Program-made: the position numbers and the translations under genes
Assembly: GCF_000576425.1 (NCBI RefSeq)
Contig: NZ_KK070000.1
Coordinates: 1-64,000 of the forward strand
Source: Brachybacterium phenoliresistens
Lineage (GTDB): Bacteria; Actinomycetota; Actinomycetes; Actinomycetales; Dermabacteraceae
Direction of reading: 5' to 3'
DNA: 64,000 nucleotides
Shown here: positions 51,504 through 60,600 of the stretch, one piece after another
How the letters are laid out: every line of letters starts with the position of its first letter
Position numbering within the stretch: the first letter of the stretch is position 1
The notes under the pieces: model-generated
Databases searched by the model: none
What the model was told of the DNA's origin: nothing
What the model saw: the letters and a program-made list of their open reading frames with translations, nothing else

Positions 51504-51824
51504 TCAGTAGCGGTTGTTGCGGGCGCGGCCCATCACGGCGCGCAGGGCCGGCAGCACGTCGGCGAGGAACACCCCGGCGATGACGATCCCGCCGATCATG
51601 AACAGCATGGTCCCGCCGCCGCCCCCGATGGGCCAGGGCAGGGAGAGGAAGCCCAGCAGCACCGCCAGCCCGGTCAGCAGCATCCAGAAGTTCTTGGTGC
51701 GCTTGCTCGCGGCGAGATACGCATCGGGCCGGTATCGCACCGCGTTGACGAAGGCCCACAGCTCCGCCACGAACAGGGCGAGGGCCAGCACGGCGAAAAT
51801 CCACTGCTGCACGGCGAAGATCAT
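51504..51824 (-). CDS. DUF2516 family membrane protein
   Basis: This 106-residue protein has three predicted membrane helices (residues about 5-26, 47-66 and 70-90) with the conserved start QQWIFAVLALALFVAELWAFVNA and a Gly-rich loop GGGGGT. The function is unknown. TATCCT (51832-51837) lies seven bases before the ATG, suggesting a leaderless mRNA. Confidence 0.88.
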   Translation of the reverse strand: MIFAVQQWIFAVLALALFVAELWAFVNAVRYRPDAYLAASKRTKNFWMLLTGLAVLLGFLSLPWPIGGGGGTMLFMIGGIVIAGVFLADVLPALRAVMGRARNNRY

Positions 51825-51970
51825 GCGACTCAGGATAGTCCTCGCGTCCGGGCGGCTCCTGGACCGGCCCGGCGGGGCACCGCCCGCACCGGCCCGCCGG
51901 GGCACCTCCTGGACCTGCCGGCCGGGGCGGCTCGCGGGCCTGCTGGGTCTGCGCGAGGACCGCGCGGCCC

Positions 51971-53263
51971 TCAGCGGCGGCGGTCGGGGTCGGAGCGGTC
52001 GGCGATCAGCAGCTCGAGGGCCTCGGTGGTGGCCGGCGGCTCGACCGCCTGCATCTCCCGGGTCATCGGGCGGGGGCCGACGGTGTCGCCGTCGGCGGCC
52101 ACCAGCAGGCTGGGCAGGAACTGCTTGGCGTCCTTGTGCGGCAGCCCCGTCGCCTCGAGCAGGTCGATCGCCAGCGAGCGCAGCTGGATCACCAGGGTCA
52201 CGCCCTCGAAGTGCCCGGCGCGGCCCGGCCGCACGCCCTCGTCGCTGAGCAGCAGCGTCTCGGGGGTCAGGTACGAGGTGAACAGGCGCAGCCGGCGGCG
52301 GGCGGCGGTGAAGTCGACGTCCGACTCGATCCCGTCGCGGATCGCGGTCACGGCGTCGCGCCCCGCGAGCAGGGCATCGGCCAGCCGGGCATGCGGGGCG
52401 CCGTCGACCACCGAGAGGAACTCGACCTCCCGCCGGGCGATCACGCGGACGTTGCGCATGGCGCGGTCCGAGCCGACCAGCAGCTGCTGCATGCGTCGGA
52501 CATCGGCCGCATGGCGCAGACCGGTGGGGGAGAAGGTCGCCATCTCGTTGGCGGCGTCGTTGGCCAGGCGCCACTCGTCGGTGTGCTTCTGGGAGTTCTT
52601 GCGCACGCTGACCAGTGCCGCGCGGGCCACCTCGGCGCTGCCGGTGCGCGCGGCCAGGGCCAGGGCGACCAGGGCGTCGTCGAGCTCCTGGAAGAAGACC
52701 TCCGCGGCGCGGCGCTGGATACGCCGCGGGTCCCCCGACAGCAGCAGATGCACGAGGATCGCGATGCTCACGCCCGTGATCGCGTCGAGGATCCGCCCGC
52801 CGGGGGTCATCGTCGGCGTCGCGGGCATGATCATTACCAGCAGCGACTGGATCGAGGTCTGGATGCCGAACATGACCCCGGAGTCCAGCAGTCGGGCCAG
52901 CATCCCGGCGCAGAAGATGACCACGAAGATCTGCCAGGTGCCGGCGCCGATGGTGACGTGGGCGAGCTCGCCCAGGAGCACGCCCATCATCACGCCGCAG
53001 GACATCTCCATCACCTTGCGGATCTTCGCATCGGCCGAGAAGCCGATGATCACGAACGCGGCGATGGAGGCGAAGAACGGGAACTGGTGGCCCCACAGCA
53101 GCCCGGCGACCATGTAGGCGATCGAGGCGGCGAAGGCGGCGCGCAGGATGATCAGCCAGTCCTTGCGGCCGCGGCCCACGCCGGCGCGCACCCGCCCGGC
53201 CAGCGCATCGGCGGCCCGGCGGGGCAGCGAGGGGCGATCGGCGGGGATCGGGCCGGTGCTCAC
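51971..53263 (-). CDS. FUSC-family (aromatic acid exporter-like) membrane protein
   Basis: This 430-residue protein has an N-terminal half with about six closely packed helices (residues 40-170: ILRAAFAASIAYMVAGLLWG, SIAAFVIIGFSADAKIR) typical of FUSC/aromatic acid exporters, and a C-terminal cytoplasmic helical half. The GTG start overlaps the stop of the following upstream gene (GTGA). The substrate is unknown. Confidence 0.87.
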   Translation of the reverse strand: MSTGPIPADRPSLPRRAADALAGRVRAGVGRGRKDWLIILRAAFAASIAYMVAGLLWGHQFPFFASIAAFVIIGFSADAKIRKVMEMSCGVMMGVLLGELAHVTIGAGTWQIFVVIFCAGMLARLLDSGVMFGIQTSIQSLLVMIMPATPTMTPGGRILDAITGVSIAILVHLLLSGDPRRIQRRAAEVFFQELDDALVALALAARTGSAEVARAALVSVRKNSQKHTDEWRLANDAANEMATFSPTGLRHAADVRRMQQLLVGSDRAMRNVRVIARREVEFLSVVDGAPHARLADALLAGRDAVTAIRDGIESDVDFTAARRRLRLFTSYLTPETLLLSDEGVRPGRAGHFEGVTLVIQLRSLAIDLLEATGLPHKDAKQFLPSLLVAADGDTVGPRPMTREMQAVEPPATTEALELLIADRSDPDRRR

Positions 53264-53697
53264 GGGCGCACCGGGTCCTCGAGCCGCATCTGCAGCAGCT
53301 CGGGAAGATCGAAGGACTCGCCGTCGCGGCCGCCGCGGCCCACGACCATCGGCGCGTCCACGGGATCCGGAGTCGCGCCGCGCAGGCGGGAGCGGAGCCC
53401 GCCGTCCACGCGCAGGATGTAGTAGCGGGCCTCGGTGTCCACCGCGACGGAGCGGTCGTGCTTGAGGTACCAGCCCTGCAGCTGCGTGCGGATGCTGCCG
53501 CCGCCCTTGTAGGGCAGGGCCCGCAGAGGCACCGGATCGATCCCGGCGGCCCGGAAGCGGCCGATGGCCTCGCGGATCAGGGCGGTGGCCTTCTCATGCT
53601 CCTCGCGGCGGGCGGCGGCCAGGGCGCGCTCCTGGGTGGCGAGCACCTCCGCGCGCTGCTCGCTCCATGCCCTGCCCTGTCCTGCGCTCGCCGTCAT
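53260..53697 (-). CDS. Hypothetical protein, 145 residues
   Basis: The family is not recognised. An N-terminal coiled-coil-like helix (EVLATQERALAAARREEHEKA) is followed by a small alpha/beta region with LPYKGGGSIRTQLQGWYLKHDRSVAVDTEARYY interrupted by a charged linker; the Gly-rich and basic residues there suggest nucleic-acid or nucleotide contact, but this is only an impression. It is translationally coupled to the FUSC gene downstream. CAGAAT lies six bases before the ATG. Confidence 0.75.
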   Translation of the reverse strand: MTASAGQGRAWSEQRAEVLATQERALAAARREEHEKATALIREAIGRFRAAGIDPVPLRALPYKGGGSIRTQLQGWYLKHDRSVAVDTEARYYILRVDGGLRSRLRGATPDPVDAPMVVGRGGRDGESFDLPELLQMRLEDPVRP

Positions 53698-53805
53698 GAC
53701 TCCATTCTGGCAGGCGCCGGCGCGCTCGGGGTGGCGAGGACGCGCGAGGCCCGTGCACGCCCTGTGCAGATGCGGAGGACCTGCGGCGGCGGCGCGAGGG
53801 GGCGG

Positions 53806-54918
53806 TCAGAGGCGGGGCGTCTGCGGGCGGGCGCCGTGCTCGCGCTCGAGCACGATCGGCTCCTGGGAGGCGTCGAGCCAGAGCTGCTGCTGGCCGTGCT
53901 CGTCGCCGACGGTGACGCCCACGCTCAGCGGGGCGTCCACCGGCACGGCGCGGCGCACCACGGCCAGGGCGATGGGGCCCAGGTCCACGTGCACGGCGGC
54001 GCTGGTGACGGTGCCCACGAGCTTGCCCTCGGGGCCGCCGAGATGCACCGGGCCGCCGGCGGCGGCAGGGACGTCCTGCGAGCCGTCCAGGTGCAGCATG
54101 ACCAGGCGGCGCGGGGGCTGGCCCAGGTTGAGGACCTTCGCGACCGTCTCCTGGCCGCGGTAGCAGCCCTTCGCGGTGTGCACGGCGGTGCGCAGCAGGT
54201 CGAGCTCGTGGGGGATGCTGCGCTCGTCGACCTCGGTGGCATGGCGCGGCCGATGGTCCGCGATGCGCAGCGCCTCGGCCGCATGCATCCCGGCCAGGAC
54301 GTCCCGGTGCCAGGGAAGAGCGGCGAGCGCCTCGGCCGGGAGGACCGTGAGCACCCAGCCGGCCGGGTCCTCCGGGTCGGGGCCATAGGCGACGCCGCCG
54401 GGGGCGACGGCGGGCCACGGGTCCGTCCACACGGCCGCGGCCTCGGGCAGGCCCAGCTCGACCAGGGCCGGGATCTCGTCGGCGCGGCGCACCCCGCCGA
54501 GGACCCGCAGGTCGTCCCGGTCGGTGATCTCCACCCGGGCGGCGAAGCGCATCATCTCCAGGTAGCGGCGCAGCCCGGCGCGATGCCCGGGGTCGGTGAT
54601 CAGCAGCGCGGCGTCCGGCCCGGTGATCGCGGCCGATGCCAGGTGCTCGACGCGGCCCTGCGGGGACAGCACGGCGAGGGCGGTGCTCTCGCCGACCTCG
54701 CGGCCGGTGAGGACCTGCGAGGTGACGGTGGTCAGCCAGGTCATGGCGTCGGGCCCGGAGATCTCCAGCAGCTCGAGCTGGCCGAGGTCCACCACGGCGC
54801 GGCCCCCCAGCAGGCGCCGCTGCTCGCGCAGCAGCTCGCCGTAGTGGGCGGGGACGGCGGCATCGGCCCCGTCGGCGAGGATCGCGCCGTGGCGCAGCAG
54901 CGGGGCGCGCTCAGACAC
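53806..54918 (-). CDS. ygfZ: Folate-binding protein YgfZ family
   Basis: This 370-residue protein of the GcvT/YgfZ fold has the diagnostic KGCYRGQE motif with conserved Cys near residue 252, preceded by IPHELDLL. YgfZ proteins use folate to support assembly or repair of iron-sulfur enzymes. The GTG start lies eight bases inside the upstream nitrobindin-like gene, so the two are coupled. Confidence 0.92.
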   Translation of the reverse strand: MSERAPLLRHGAILADGADAAVPAHYGELLREQRRLLGGRAVVDLGQLELLEISGPDAMTWLTTVTSQVLTGREVGESTALAVLSPQGRVEHLASAAITGPDAALLITDPGHRAGLRRYLEMMRFAARVEITDRDDLRVLGGVRRADEIPALVELGLPEAAAVWTDPWPAVAPGGVAYGPDPEDPAGWVLTVLPAEALAALPWHRDVLAGMHAAEALRIADHRPRHATEVDERSIPHELDLLRTAVHTAKGCYRGQETVAKVLNLGQPPRRLVMLHLDGSQDVPAAAGGPVHLGGPEGKLVGTVTSAAVHVDLGPIALAVVRRAVPVDAPLSVGVTVGDEHGQQQLWLDASQEPIVLEREHGARPQTPRL

Positions 54919-55555
54919 GATCGAGCTCCACCGAGAGGTAGGGCGCGAGCTCGGTGGGGGCGGCCGGGTCCGTGGCCCGCTCCCACAGCCACATGAGGCG
55001 CCCGCCGACGTAGCCGAACATGCGGGTGGCCGCGATCGAGCCGTCCGCCGCGCGGGCATCGGGGGAGGTGCGCAGGGCCAGCTGGATGCGCGGGCCGCGC
55101 AGCTCGCCGATCCAGACCTCGTGGCCGTCCTCGCGCTCGATGCTCGCCTCGAGGCCGTAGGAGATGATCCCGGCCGGGTCTCCGGGCTTGGCCGCGCGCG
55201 CGGCCTCGAGATCCTGCCCGGGCAGCGGATCCAGGACGCGCCAGATCCCGCGCTCCTTCGCCAGCAGGGTGCGCTGCCCGGTGCCGGTCGGCGCCGCGGG
55301 GGCCGGGGCGTCCTCCCGGGAGAAGGCGCTCGTCGGCGGCAGGGGGGCAGCGGTGTCGACCATCTCCGTGCGGGCGGTCCAGGAGAGGGTGCCCTCGGGG
55401 GTCGGCTCGGCCCGAAGCTCCTGCTCGATGCGGCGGGAGCCGGGGGTGCCGTCCTCCTCGCTCAGCTGGATGGCGCCGAAGCCCTGCCACCGGCCGACCA
55501 GCCAGGCCAGGGGGTAGAGCGGCTCCGGGAGGGAGGGGTCCAGGACGATGGGCAC
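54911..55555 (-). CDS. Ferric nitrobindin-like protein (DUF1794/FABP-like)
   Basis: This 214-residue beta-barrel protein has the GxWxGxG signature in LVGRWQGFGAI (about residues 19-29) and a closing strand GGRLMWLWE. In nitrobindins the last helix-strand region holds the axial heme His (pattern xHLxAxLxR); here the matching segment reads APYLSVELDR, with Tyr in place of His. A Pro/Ala-rich insert lies near residue 80. Related proteins without the His are annotated as nitrobindin-like, so heme binding is uncertain. Confidence 0.85.
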   Translation of the reverse strand: MPIVLDPSLPEPLYPLAWLVGRWQGFGAIQLSEEDGTPGSRRIEQELRAEPTPEGTLSWTARTEMVDTAAPLPPTSAFSREDAPAPAAPTGTGQRTLLAKERGIWRVLDPLPGQDLEAARAAKPGDPAGIISYGLEASIEREDGHEVWIGELRGPRIQLALRTSPDARAADGSIAATRMFGYVGGRLMWLWERATDPAAPTELAPYLSVELDRV

Positions 55556-55571
55556 AGGCGCGGCCTCCCGA

Positions 55572-55673
55572 TCAGCGATCGAACAGGCGGGCGAGGACCA
55601 GGACAGCGAAGGCGGCGGTGCCGAGGCCGACGAGGACCACCAGGGTCAGGAAGAACAGCGAGAGTGCAGTCAT
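55572..55673 (-). CDS. 33-residue single-helix membrane peptide
   Basis: An ATG at 55671-55673 opens a 33-codon frame. It encodes a short polar start (MTALS), a continuous hydrophobic helix of about 22 residues (FFLTLVVLVGLGTAAFAVLV), and a basic end (LARLFDR), closed by TGA at 55572-55574. TAGACT lies seven bases before the ATG, the same leaderless layout seen in neighbours. It could be a regulatory or assembly peptide; the function is unknown. Confidence 0.55.
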   Translation of the reverse strand: MTALSLFFLTLVVLVGLGTAAFAVLVLARLFDR

Positions 55674-55748
55674 GGCCGCCAGTCTACAGACGCGGCAGGC
55701 CCGGCGGGCGTGCCGCGGGCGGCGCCGCGGCAGGGGCCCGGCGGGGTC

Positions 55749-56498
55749 TCAGCCGAGGATCCGCACCGCCATCAGCACCACCACGCCGGTGGTGGCCACG
55801 GGTGCGGCGGCGACGGCGAGGGAGGCGGTGGGCTCCCGGGCGACGAGGATCGATCCCAGCAGCTGGTGCACGCCGCCGGCGCCGAAGGCGACCAGCAGCC
55901 CGAGGGCCGCCCCCACGGGCAGGACGCTCGCGCCCAGCTCCGCCGCGACCACGCCGGTGACCGCGGCCGATGCCAGCATCGACAGCGGCAGGCGCAGCAG
56001 GCCGGGCAGCGGGGTCTCCTCGATCAGCAGGGCGACGGCCAGGCCCGCGCCCGCAGCCGTGACCAGGCCCGCCGCCGGGGCGCCCGCCGATTCGGAGGAG
56101 GCCAGGGTCCAGCAGCACGACAGCGCGACGAGAAGGGAGCCGCTGACGGTCCCGGTGAGCGAGAGGGTCAGCGCCCGCCGCTCGCGGCGCAGCATCTGCT
56201 GCACGAACGCCGCGAGCAGGCCGACGGCGGCGACCACCGCCACCCCCTGCAGGGGGCTGGGGCGGTCGGTGCCCAGCAGCGTCAGCGCGGCGCCGACCAC
56301 TCCCGTGGCCGCGATCACCACCCGTGAGCCGAGGGCGTCGGGCAGCTCGAGCAGCTCCGTCCACCCCGCGGCGACCATGATCGCCATGGCGCCGACCGCG
56401 ACCGCGATCAGCCCCGGCGCATGGGGGCCCGCGAGGGACGTCACGGTCAGCAGCAGGGCCAGGGCGGCCCCCAGGGGAGCCCGCTCCGGCGCGGTCAT
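55749..56498 (-). CDS. Multi-pass membrane protein, unknown function
   Basis: This 249-residue protein is almost entirely hydrophobic, with seven or eight predicted helices and one basic loop (MLRRERRALT) near the middle. An acidic EETPLPG loop is the only other charged region. No family is recognised. It is divergent from mshD; the stop lies at 55749-55751 and the ATG at 56498. Confidence 0.72.
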   Translation of the reverse strand: MTAPERAPLGAALALLLTVTSLAGPHAPGLIAVAVGAMAIMVAAGWTELLELPDALGSRVVIAATGVVGAALTLLGTDRPSPLQGVAVVAAVGLLAAFVQQMLRRERRALTLSLTGTVSGSLLVALSCCWTLASSESAGAPAAGLVTAAGAGLAVALLIEETPLPGLLRLPLSMLASAAVTGVVAAELGASVLPVGAALGLLVAFGAGGVHQLLGSILVAREPTASLAVAAAPVATTGVVVLMAVRILG

Positions 56499-56654
56499 AG
56501 GGCCTCCAGGGGGTCGCGGGCGGACAGCTCGGGCACGGCGTCCGAAGGGGCCTGCGCGAGCGCTACAGTGGGCAGTCTACGAGCCGTTGCGCGTCCTTCG
56601 GCGCAGCGCGCCCCGCCCCGCGCCCGCTCGACCGCCTCGGAAGGACCCCTCGGG

Positions 56655-57563
56655 ATGATCACCACGGACCGGCTGACTCCTGCCGCTCGGCGCGGGATCG
56701 GGCGTCTGCTGGACGCCTGCGCCCAGGCCGACGGCGTGAGCCCCCTGGACGAGGCCGCCCGCCTCGCCCTGGCCGCCGCCCCCGCCGACCCCTCCGCCGG
56801 CCCGCGCCACCTGCTGGTCCCCGCCGAGGGCGCCGAGGCAGAGGACCCCGGCGCTGTGCTGGGCTATGCCAGCGTGCTCGCCGACGGCACCGTGCAGGGG
56901 ATGGTCGATCCCCCGCACCGGCGCCGCGGCATCGGCCGCCGGCTGCTCGCCGAGGTCACCGCGCTCCGGCCCGATGCGGCCGTCTGGGCGCACGGCGCGC
57001 TCGCCGGCGCGCTCGCCCTGCTCGAGGGCGCCGGGTACACCCCCCGCAGGACGCTGCTCACCCTCGGGCGTCCCCTTCCCGGGGCGGCGCTCCCGGCCGC
57101 CGAGTCCTCCCTGCAGCCGCTCGAGATCACCGGCTTCGACCTGGACCGGGATGGTGAAGAGTGGGTGGCGCTGAACGCCGTGGCCTTCGCCTCCCACCCC
57201 GAGCAGGGGCGGATGACCCTCGCGGACCTGCGCGAGCGCGCCGCCCAGCCATGGTTCGACCCGGAGGGATTCTTCCTGGCCCGCCACCGCGGCGAGCTCG
57301 TCGGCTTCGTGTGGACCAAGCGGGAGGGCGAGGCCGCCGAGGACGGCGAGATCTACGTCGTCGGCACCGCCCCGGTCGCGCAGGGCCGCGGCGTCGCCCG
57401 GCTGCTCATGGTCCGGGCCCTCGACCATCTGGCCCGTGCCGGCTGCCGTCGCGCCGTGCTCTACGTCGAGGGGGACAACGCCCCCGCGCTCAGCGTGTAC
57501 CGGCGCCTGGGCTTCAGCACCATCGGCCGCGACGTGCAGCTGCGCCGCGCGCAGGAGGCATGA
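56655..57563 (+). CDS. mshD: Mycothiol synthase
   Basis: This 302-residue tandem GNAT acetyltransferase makes the last step of mycothiol synthesis, acetylating Cys-GlcN-Ins. An N-terminal degenerate GNAT domain carries VDPPHRRRGIGRRLLAEV. An active C-terminal domain contains EGFFLARHRGELVGFVWTK and VAPVAQGRGVARLLM-like acetyl-CoA loop (TAPVAQGRGVARLL), ending AVLYVEGDNAPALSVYRRLGF. It overlaps the following gene by four bases. The placement next to pst genes repeats the mycobacterial mshD-phoT order. Confidence 0.94.
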   Translation: MITTDRLTPAARRGIGRLLDACAQADGVSPLDEAARLALAAAPADPSAGPRHLLVPAEGAEAEDPGAVLGYASVLADGTVQGMVDPPHRRRGIGRRLLAEVTALRPDAAVWAHGALAGALALLEGAGYTPRRTLLTLGRPLPGAALPAAESSLQPLEITGFDLDRDGEEWVALNAVAFASHPEQGRMTLADLRERAAQPWFDPEGFFLARHRGELVGFVWTKREGEAAEDGEIYVVGTAPVAQGRGVARLLMVRALDHLARAGCRRAVLYVEGDNAPALSVYRRLGFSTIGRDVQLRRAQEA

Positions 57564-58510
57564 GCGTGCTGGCGGCCTCCGGGAGCCCGGCCCCTGTCCT
57601 CGCCGCGGGCGCCCTGGTGTGGCGCGAGAAGCGCGGCGGCATCGACGTGCTGCTCGTGCACCGGCCGCGCTACGACGACTGGTCCATCCCCAAGGGCAAG
57701 CTCGACCGCGGGGAGACGTTCCCCGCCGCCGCGGTGCGCGAGGTCGCCGAGGAGACCGGATACCGCGTGCGGCTGCATCGGCCGCTGCCCGCCTCCGTCT
57801 ACCTGCTGCCGGACGGGCGCACCAAGATCGTGCAGTACTGGGCGGCCACGGTGCGGGCGCGCTCCGGGCCCGGCCCCGAGGACCGCCGCGAGATCGACGA
57901 GACCCGCTGGGTGCCGCTGGACGAGGCGATGGCGCTGACCACCCGGCGCGGGGACCACGTGCAGCTGGAGGCGCTGCAGCGCTATCGCAGCCGCGACGAG
58001 CTGGTGACGGTCCCGATCGTGATCCAGCGCCATGCCGCGGCGCTGTCCCGGGCCAAATGGCGCAAGGGCGAGAAGTCCCGGCCCCTGAACAGCAAGGGGA
58101 AGCAGCAGGCCAAGGCCCTGCCCCCGGTGATCGACGCCTTCGACCCCGGCCGCGTGGTCACCAGCCCGTGGAAGCGCTGTCGGGACACGGTGGAGCCCTT
58201 CGCGAAGCTCGGCGGCATGGACATCGTCGAGAAGCCCGAGCTCACCGAGGCCGGGCACGCCGACCATCCCTCGCGCACCCGGGCGGTGATGGACCGGGTG
58301 CTGCAGGAGGCCCAGCCCACCGTGGTGTGCACCCACCGCCCCGTGCTGCCCACCGTGATCGCCGCCGCGCGGGCCCTCGCCCTGCAGGACGTCGCCCTCG
58401 AGCTGCCCCGGGCGAACCCGTATCTCGCCGCCGGGGAGGCGCTGATCCTGCACTGCACGGCCGATGCCCGGATCGTCGCCATCGAGAGGCACCTCCCGAA
58501 CATCCGGTGA
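57560..58510 (+). CDS. mutT1: MutT1-type NUDIX and histidine-phosphatase protein
   Basis: This 316-residue two-domain protein has an N-terminal NUDIX domain with the box beginning GKLDRGETFP and ending REVAEETGY (about residues 45-68), and a C-terminal histidine phosphatase with IQRHAAAL and the second catalytic His in VVCTHRPVLP. MutT1 (Rv2985) hydrolyses 8-oxo-GTP/dGTP and diadenosine polyphosphates. AGGAGG precedes the ATG inside the end of mshD. Confidence 0.92.
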   Translation: MSVLAASGSPAPVLAAGALVWREKRGGIDVLLVHRPRYDDWSIPKGKLDRGETFPAAAVREVAEETGYRVRLHRPLPASVYLLPDGRTKIVQYWAATVRARSGPGPEDRREIDETRWVPLDEAMALTTRRGDHVQLEALQRYRSRDELVTVPIVIQRHAAALSRAKWRKGEKSRPLNSKGKQQAKALPPVIDAFDPGRVVTSPWKRCRDTVEPFAKLGGMDIVEKPELTEAGHADHPSRTRAVMDRVLQEAQPTVVCTHRPVLPTVIAAARALALQDVALELPRANPYLAAGEALILHCTADARIVAIERHLPNIR

Positions 58511-58682
58511 GCGCCCCGGACGAGCCGGGGGCGGCGCGGACGAGCCGGGGGAGCGGCGCGATCGCCGCACCGCGTAGCATGCCCGTGCGGCCGCTCGGCC
58601 GCAGCCGGATCGCCGCGGGGTGGGGCGCTCCGGTCCACCGGGGTGCGGAACGCGCCGCGCCGACAGCACGCAAGGAGCGGGG

Positions 58683-59222
58683 ATGACGGACTCGGACGGC
58701 TACGGACGGTACAGCGCTTCAGGGCCCTCGGATCCGTACGCCGGGACCTACGGCGGGGCGGGCGGCTACGGGAGCCCCGGCACGGATCCGTACGGCGTCC
58801 CCGCGGACGAGCTCGGATCGGCCGGCTCGTCTGCGTCGGCCGCCGCGGCCCCGGACCCCTATGCGAGCAGCGCGGCGACGGCGGCCCCCGGCTACACCGG
58901 CCCGGAGTTCGGCTCCGGCGCCCTGCCCTACGGGGGTCCGGCGCAGCCGCAGTACTACGTCGCCCCGCCCAGCAGCGGCTCCGCCACGGCCGCGATGATC
59001 CTCGGGATCCTCTCCCTGACCTGCCTGCCCCTGGCCGGTCCCGTCGCCGTCGTGCTCGCGGTGATGGGCATGAAGGCGACGGCGGACGGCACGCAGGGAG
59101 GCCGCGGGCTCGCGATCGCAGGGCTGGTCACCGGCATCCTCGGCACCCTGTACCTGATCTTCGTGGTCCTGTGGATCCTGCTCTACGTGGTCGTCGGCGT
59201 CTGGGCGGTCGGCACCTCGTGA
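58683..59222 (+). CDS. DUF4190 domain membrane protein
   Basis: This 179-residue protein has about 110 residues of Gly/Tyr/Pro/Ser-rich disordered N-terminus (many YGSPG and DPYA units), then two membrane helices separated by a short loop GMKATADGTQGGRGLAIAGLV, the DUF4190 pattern. AAGGAG is optimally spaced before the ATG. The function is unknown. Confidence 0.88.
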   Translation: MTDSDGYGRYSASGPSDPYAGTYGGAGGYGSPGTDPYGVPADELGSAGSSASAAAAPDPYASSAATAAPGYTGPEFGSGALPYGGPAQPQYYVAPPSSGSATAAMILGILSLTCLPLAGPVAVVLAVMGMKATADGTQGGRGLAIAGLVTGILGTLYLIFVVLWILLYVVVGVWAVGTS

Positions 59223-59276
59223 GCAGGCCGGTCCCCGCGCCGCCCCGGCGCCCCCGACGGGCACCCCGGGCGCGTC

Positions 59277-59371
59277 GTGACCGCATCGTGACCGCGGGTG
59301 TGACGAACCTGTAATATGAGCCTGACCTGCGGAGATGCCAGTCGGGATGGGGTGTTCACCTGGCGTTCACA
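59277..59371 (+). promoter_or_regulatory. PHO box and upstream repeats of pstS
   Basis: The direct repeat GTTCACC (59354-59360) and GTTCACA (59365-59371) with 11-bp spacing matches the actinobacterial PhoP box. Upstream, three GTGACC-like units at 59277, 59288 and 59300 repeat at 11-12 bp. Two candidate -10 elements exist: TAATAT (59312-59317) and TAGTTT (59403-59408); the second is better placed for PhoP activation. Phosphate-starvation control of pstSCAB is the expected outcome. Confidence 0.75.
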
Positions 59372-59471
59372 TCGGGGGCGGCGGTGTGTCATCTCGACTC
59401 CCTAGTTTCGAGGACGGACGTCAAAAGACCCCATGACCTTGGTGGGCCAAGGCCCCCCGAAAGGACCAGCT

Positions 59472-60587
59472 GTGAACGCTCGCAAGAACAAGCTCGTCGC
59501 GCTCGCCGCCCTCGGCCTCACCGGCGCCCTGGCCCTGTCCGCCTGCGGCGGCGGCAGCCCCTCGGCCGACGGCGGCTCCGACGCCGGCGGTGCGCAGCCG
59601 GGCGCGGCCTCGGGCCAGCTCGCCGGCGCCGGCGCCTCCTCCGCGGAGTCCGCCCAGGGCGCCTGGACCCAGAACTTCATCGCCCTGAACCCCGAGGCCC
59701 AGGTCACCTACGACTCCGTCGGCTCCAGCGCGGGCCGCGAGCAGTTCCTCGCCGGCGGCGTGCAGTTCGCCGGCTCCGACGCCGCGCTCACCGAGGACGA
59801 GCTGGCGCAGTCGGCCGAGGCCTGCCAGGGCGGCACCGCCTTCGACCTGCCCGTCTACATCTCCCCGATCGCGGTCGTGTTCAACCTCGAGGGCGTCGAG
59901 GATCTGCAGCTGTCCGCCCCGACGATCGCGGGCATCTTCGCCGGCACCATCACCACGTGGAACGATCCGGCCATCGTCGCGGACAACCCCGAGGCGACGC
60001 TGCCGGATCTCGCCATCACGCCCGTGCATCGTTCGGACGGCTCCGGCACGACCGAGAACTTCACCTCCTACCTGTCCGAGACCGCGGGCGACGTCTGGAC
60101 CCACGGCGAGGTCGACGAGTGGCCCATCGAGGGCGGCCAGTCCGGCGACGGCACCTCCGGCCTCGTCTCCGTCGTCGAGGGCGGCAACGGCACCATCGGC
60201 TACGCCGACGCCTCCAAGGCCGGCAACCTCGGCATCGCCAAGGTGAAGGTGGGCGAGGAGTACATCGAGTACAGCCCCGAGGCCGCCGCCAAGGCCGTCG
60301 AGCTCTCCCCGCGCGCCGAGGGCCGCTCCGAGCACGACATCGTGATGGAGCTGGACCGCACGATCGACGACCCGGGCGCCTACCCGATCGTGCTCGTCTC
60401 CTACCTGGTCCTGTGCGACACCTATGCTGATCAGGAGACCGCGGACCTGGTGAAGGCCTACGCCGGCTACGTCGTGTCCCCCGAGGGCCAGGAGGCCTCC
60501 GCGCAGGCCGCCGGCAGCGCCCCGCTGACCGAGGGCCTGTCCACCGACGCGACCGCCGCGATCGAGTCGATCAAGGCCGCGGCCTGA
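59472..60587 (+). CDS. pstS: Phosphate ABC transporter substrate-binding lipoprotein
   Basis: This 371-residue lipoprotein has signal peptide and lipobox LSACGGG, then a two-lobed phosphate-binding fold with GAGASSAESAQGAW, SVGSSAGREQFL, FAGSDAAL, and HRSDGSGTTENF, whose Ser, Asp, Arg and Thr residues bind phosphate. The GTG at 59472 follows GAAAGGA at the right distance. It delivers inorganic phosphate to PstCA. Confidence 0.95.
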   Translation: MNARKNKLVALAALGLTGALALSACGGGSPSADGGSDAGGAQPGAASGQLAGAGASSAESAQGAWTQNFIALNPEAQVTYDSVGSSAGREQFLAGGVQFAGSDAALTEDELAQSAEACQGGTAFDLPVYISPIAVVFNLEGVEDLQLSAPTIAGIFAGTITTWNDPAIVADNPEATLPDLAITPVHRSDGSGTTENFTSYLSETAGDVWTHGEVDEWPIEGGQSGDGTSGLVSVVEGGNGTIGYADASKAGNLGIAKVKVGEEYIEYSPEAAAKAVELSPRAEGRSEHDIVMELDRTIDDPGAYPIVLVSYLVLCDTYADQETADLVKAYAGYVVSPEGQEASAQAAGSAPLTEGLSTDATAAIESIKAAA

Positions 60588-60600
60588 CGCACCGCCGCAT

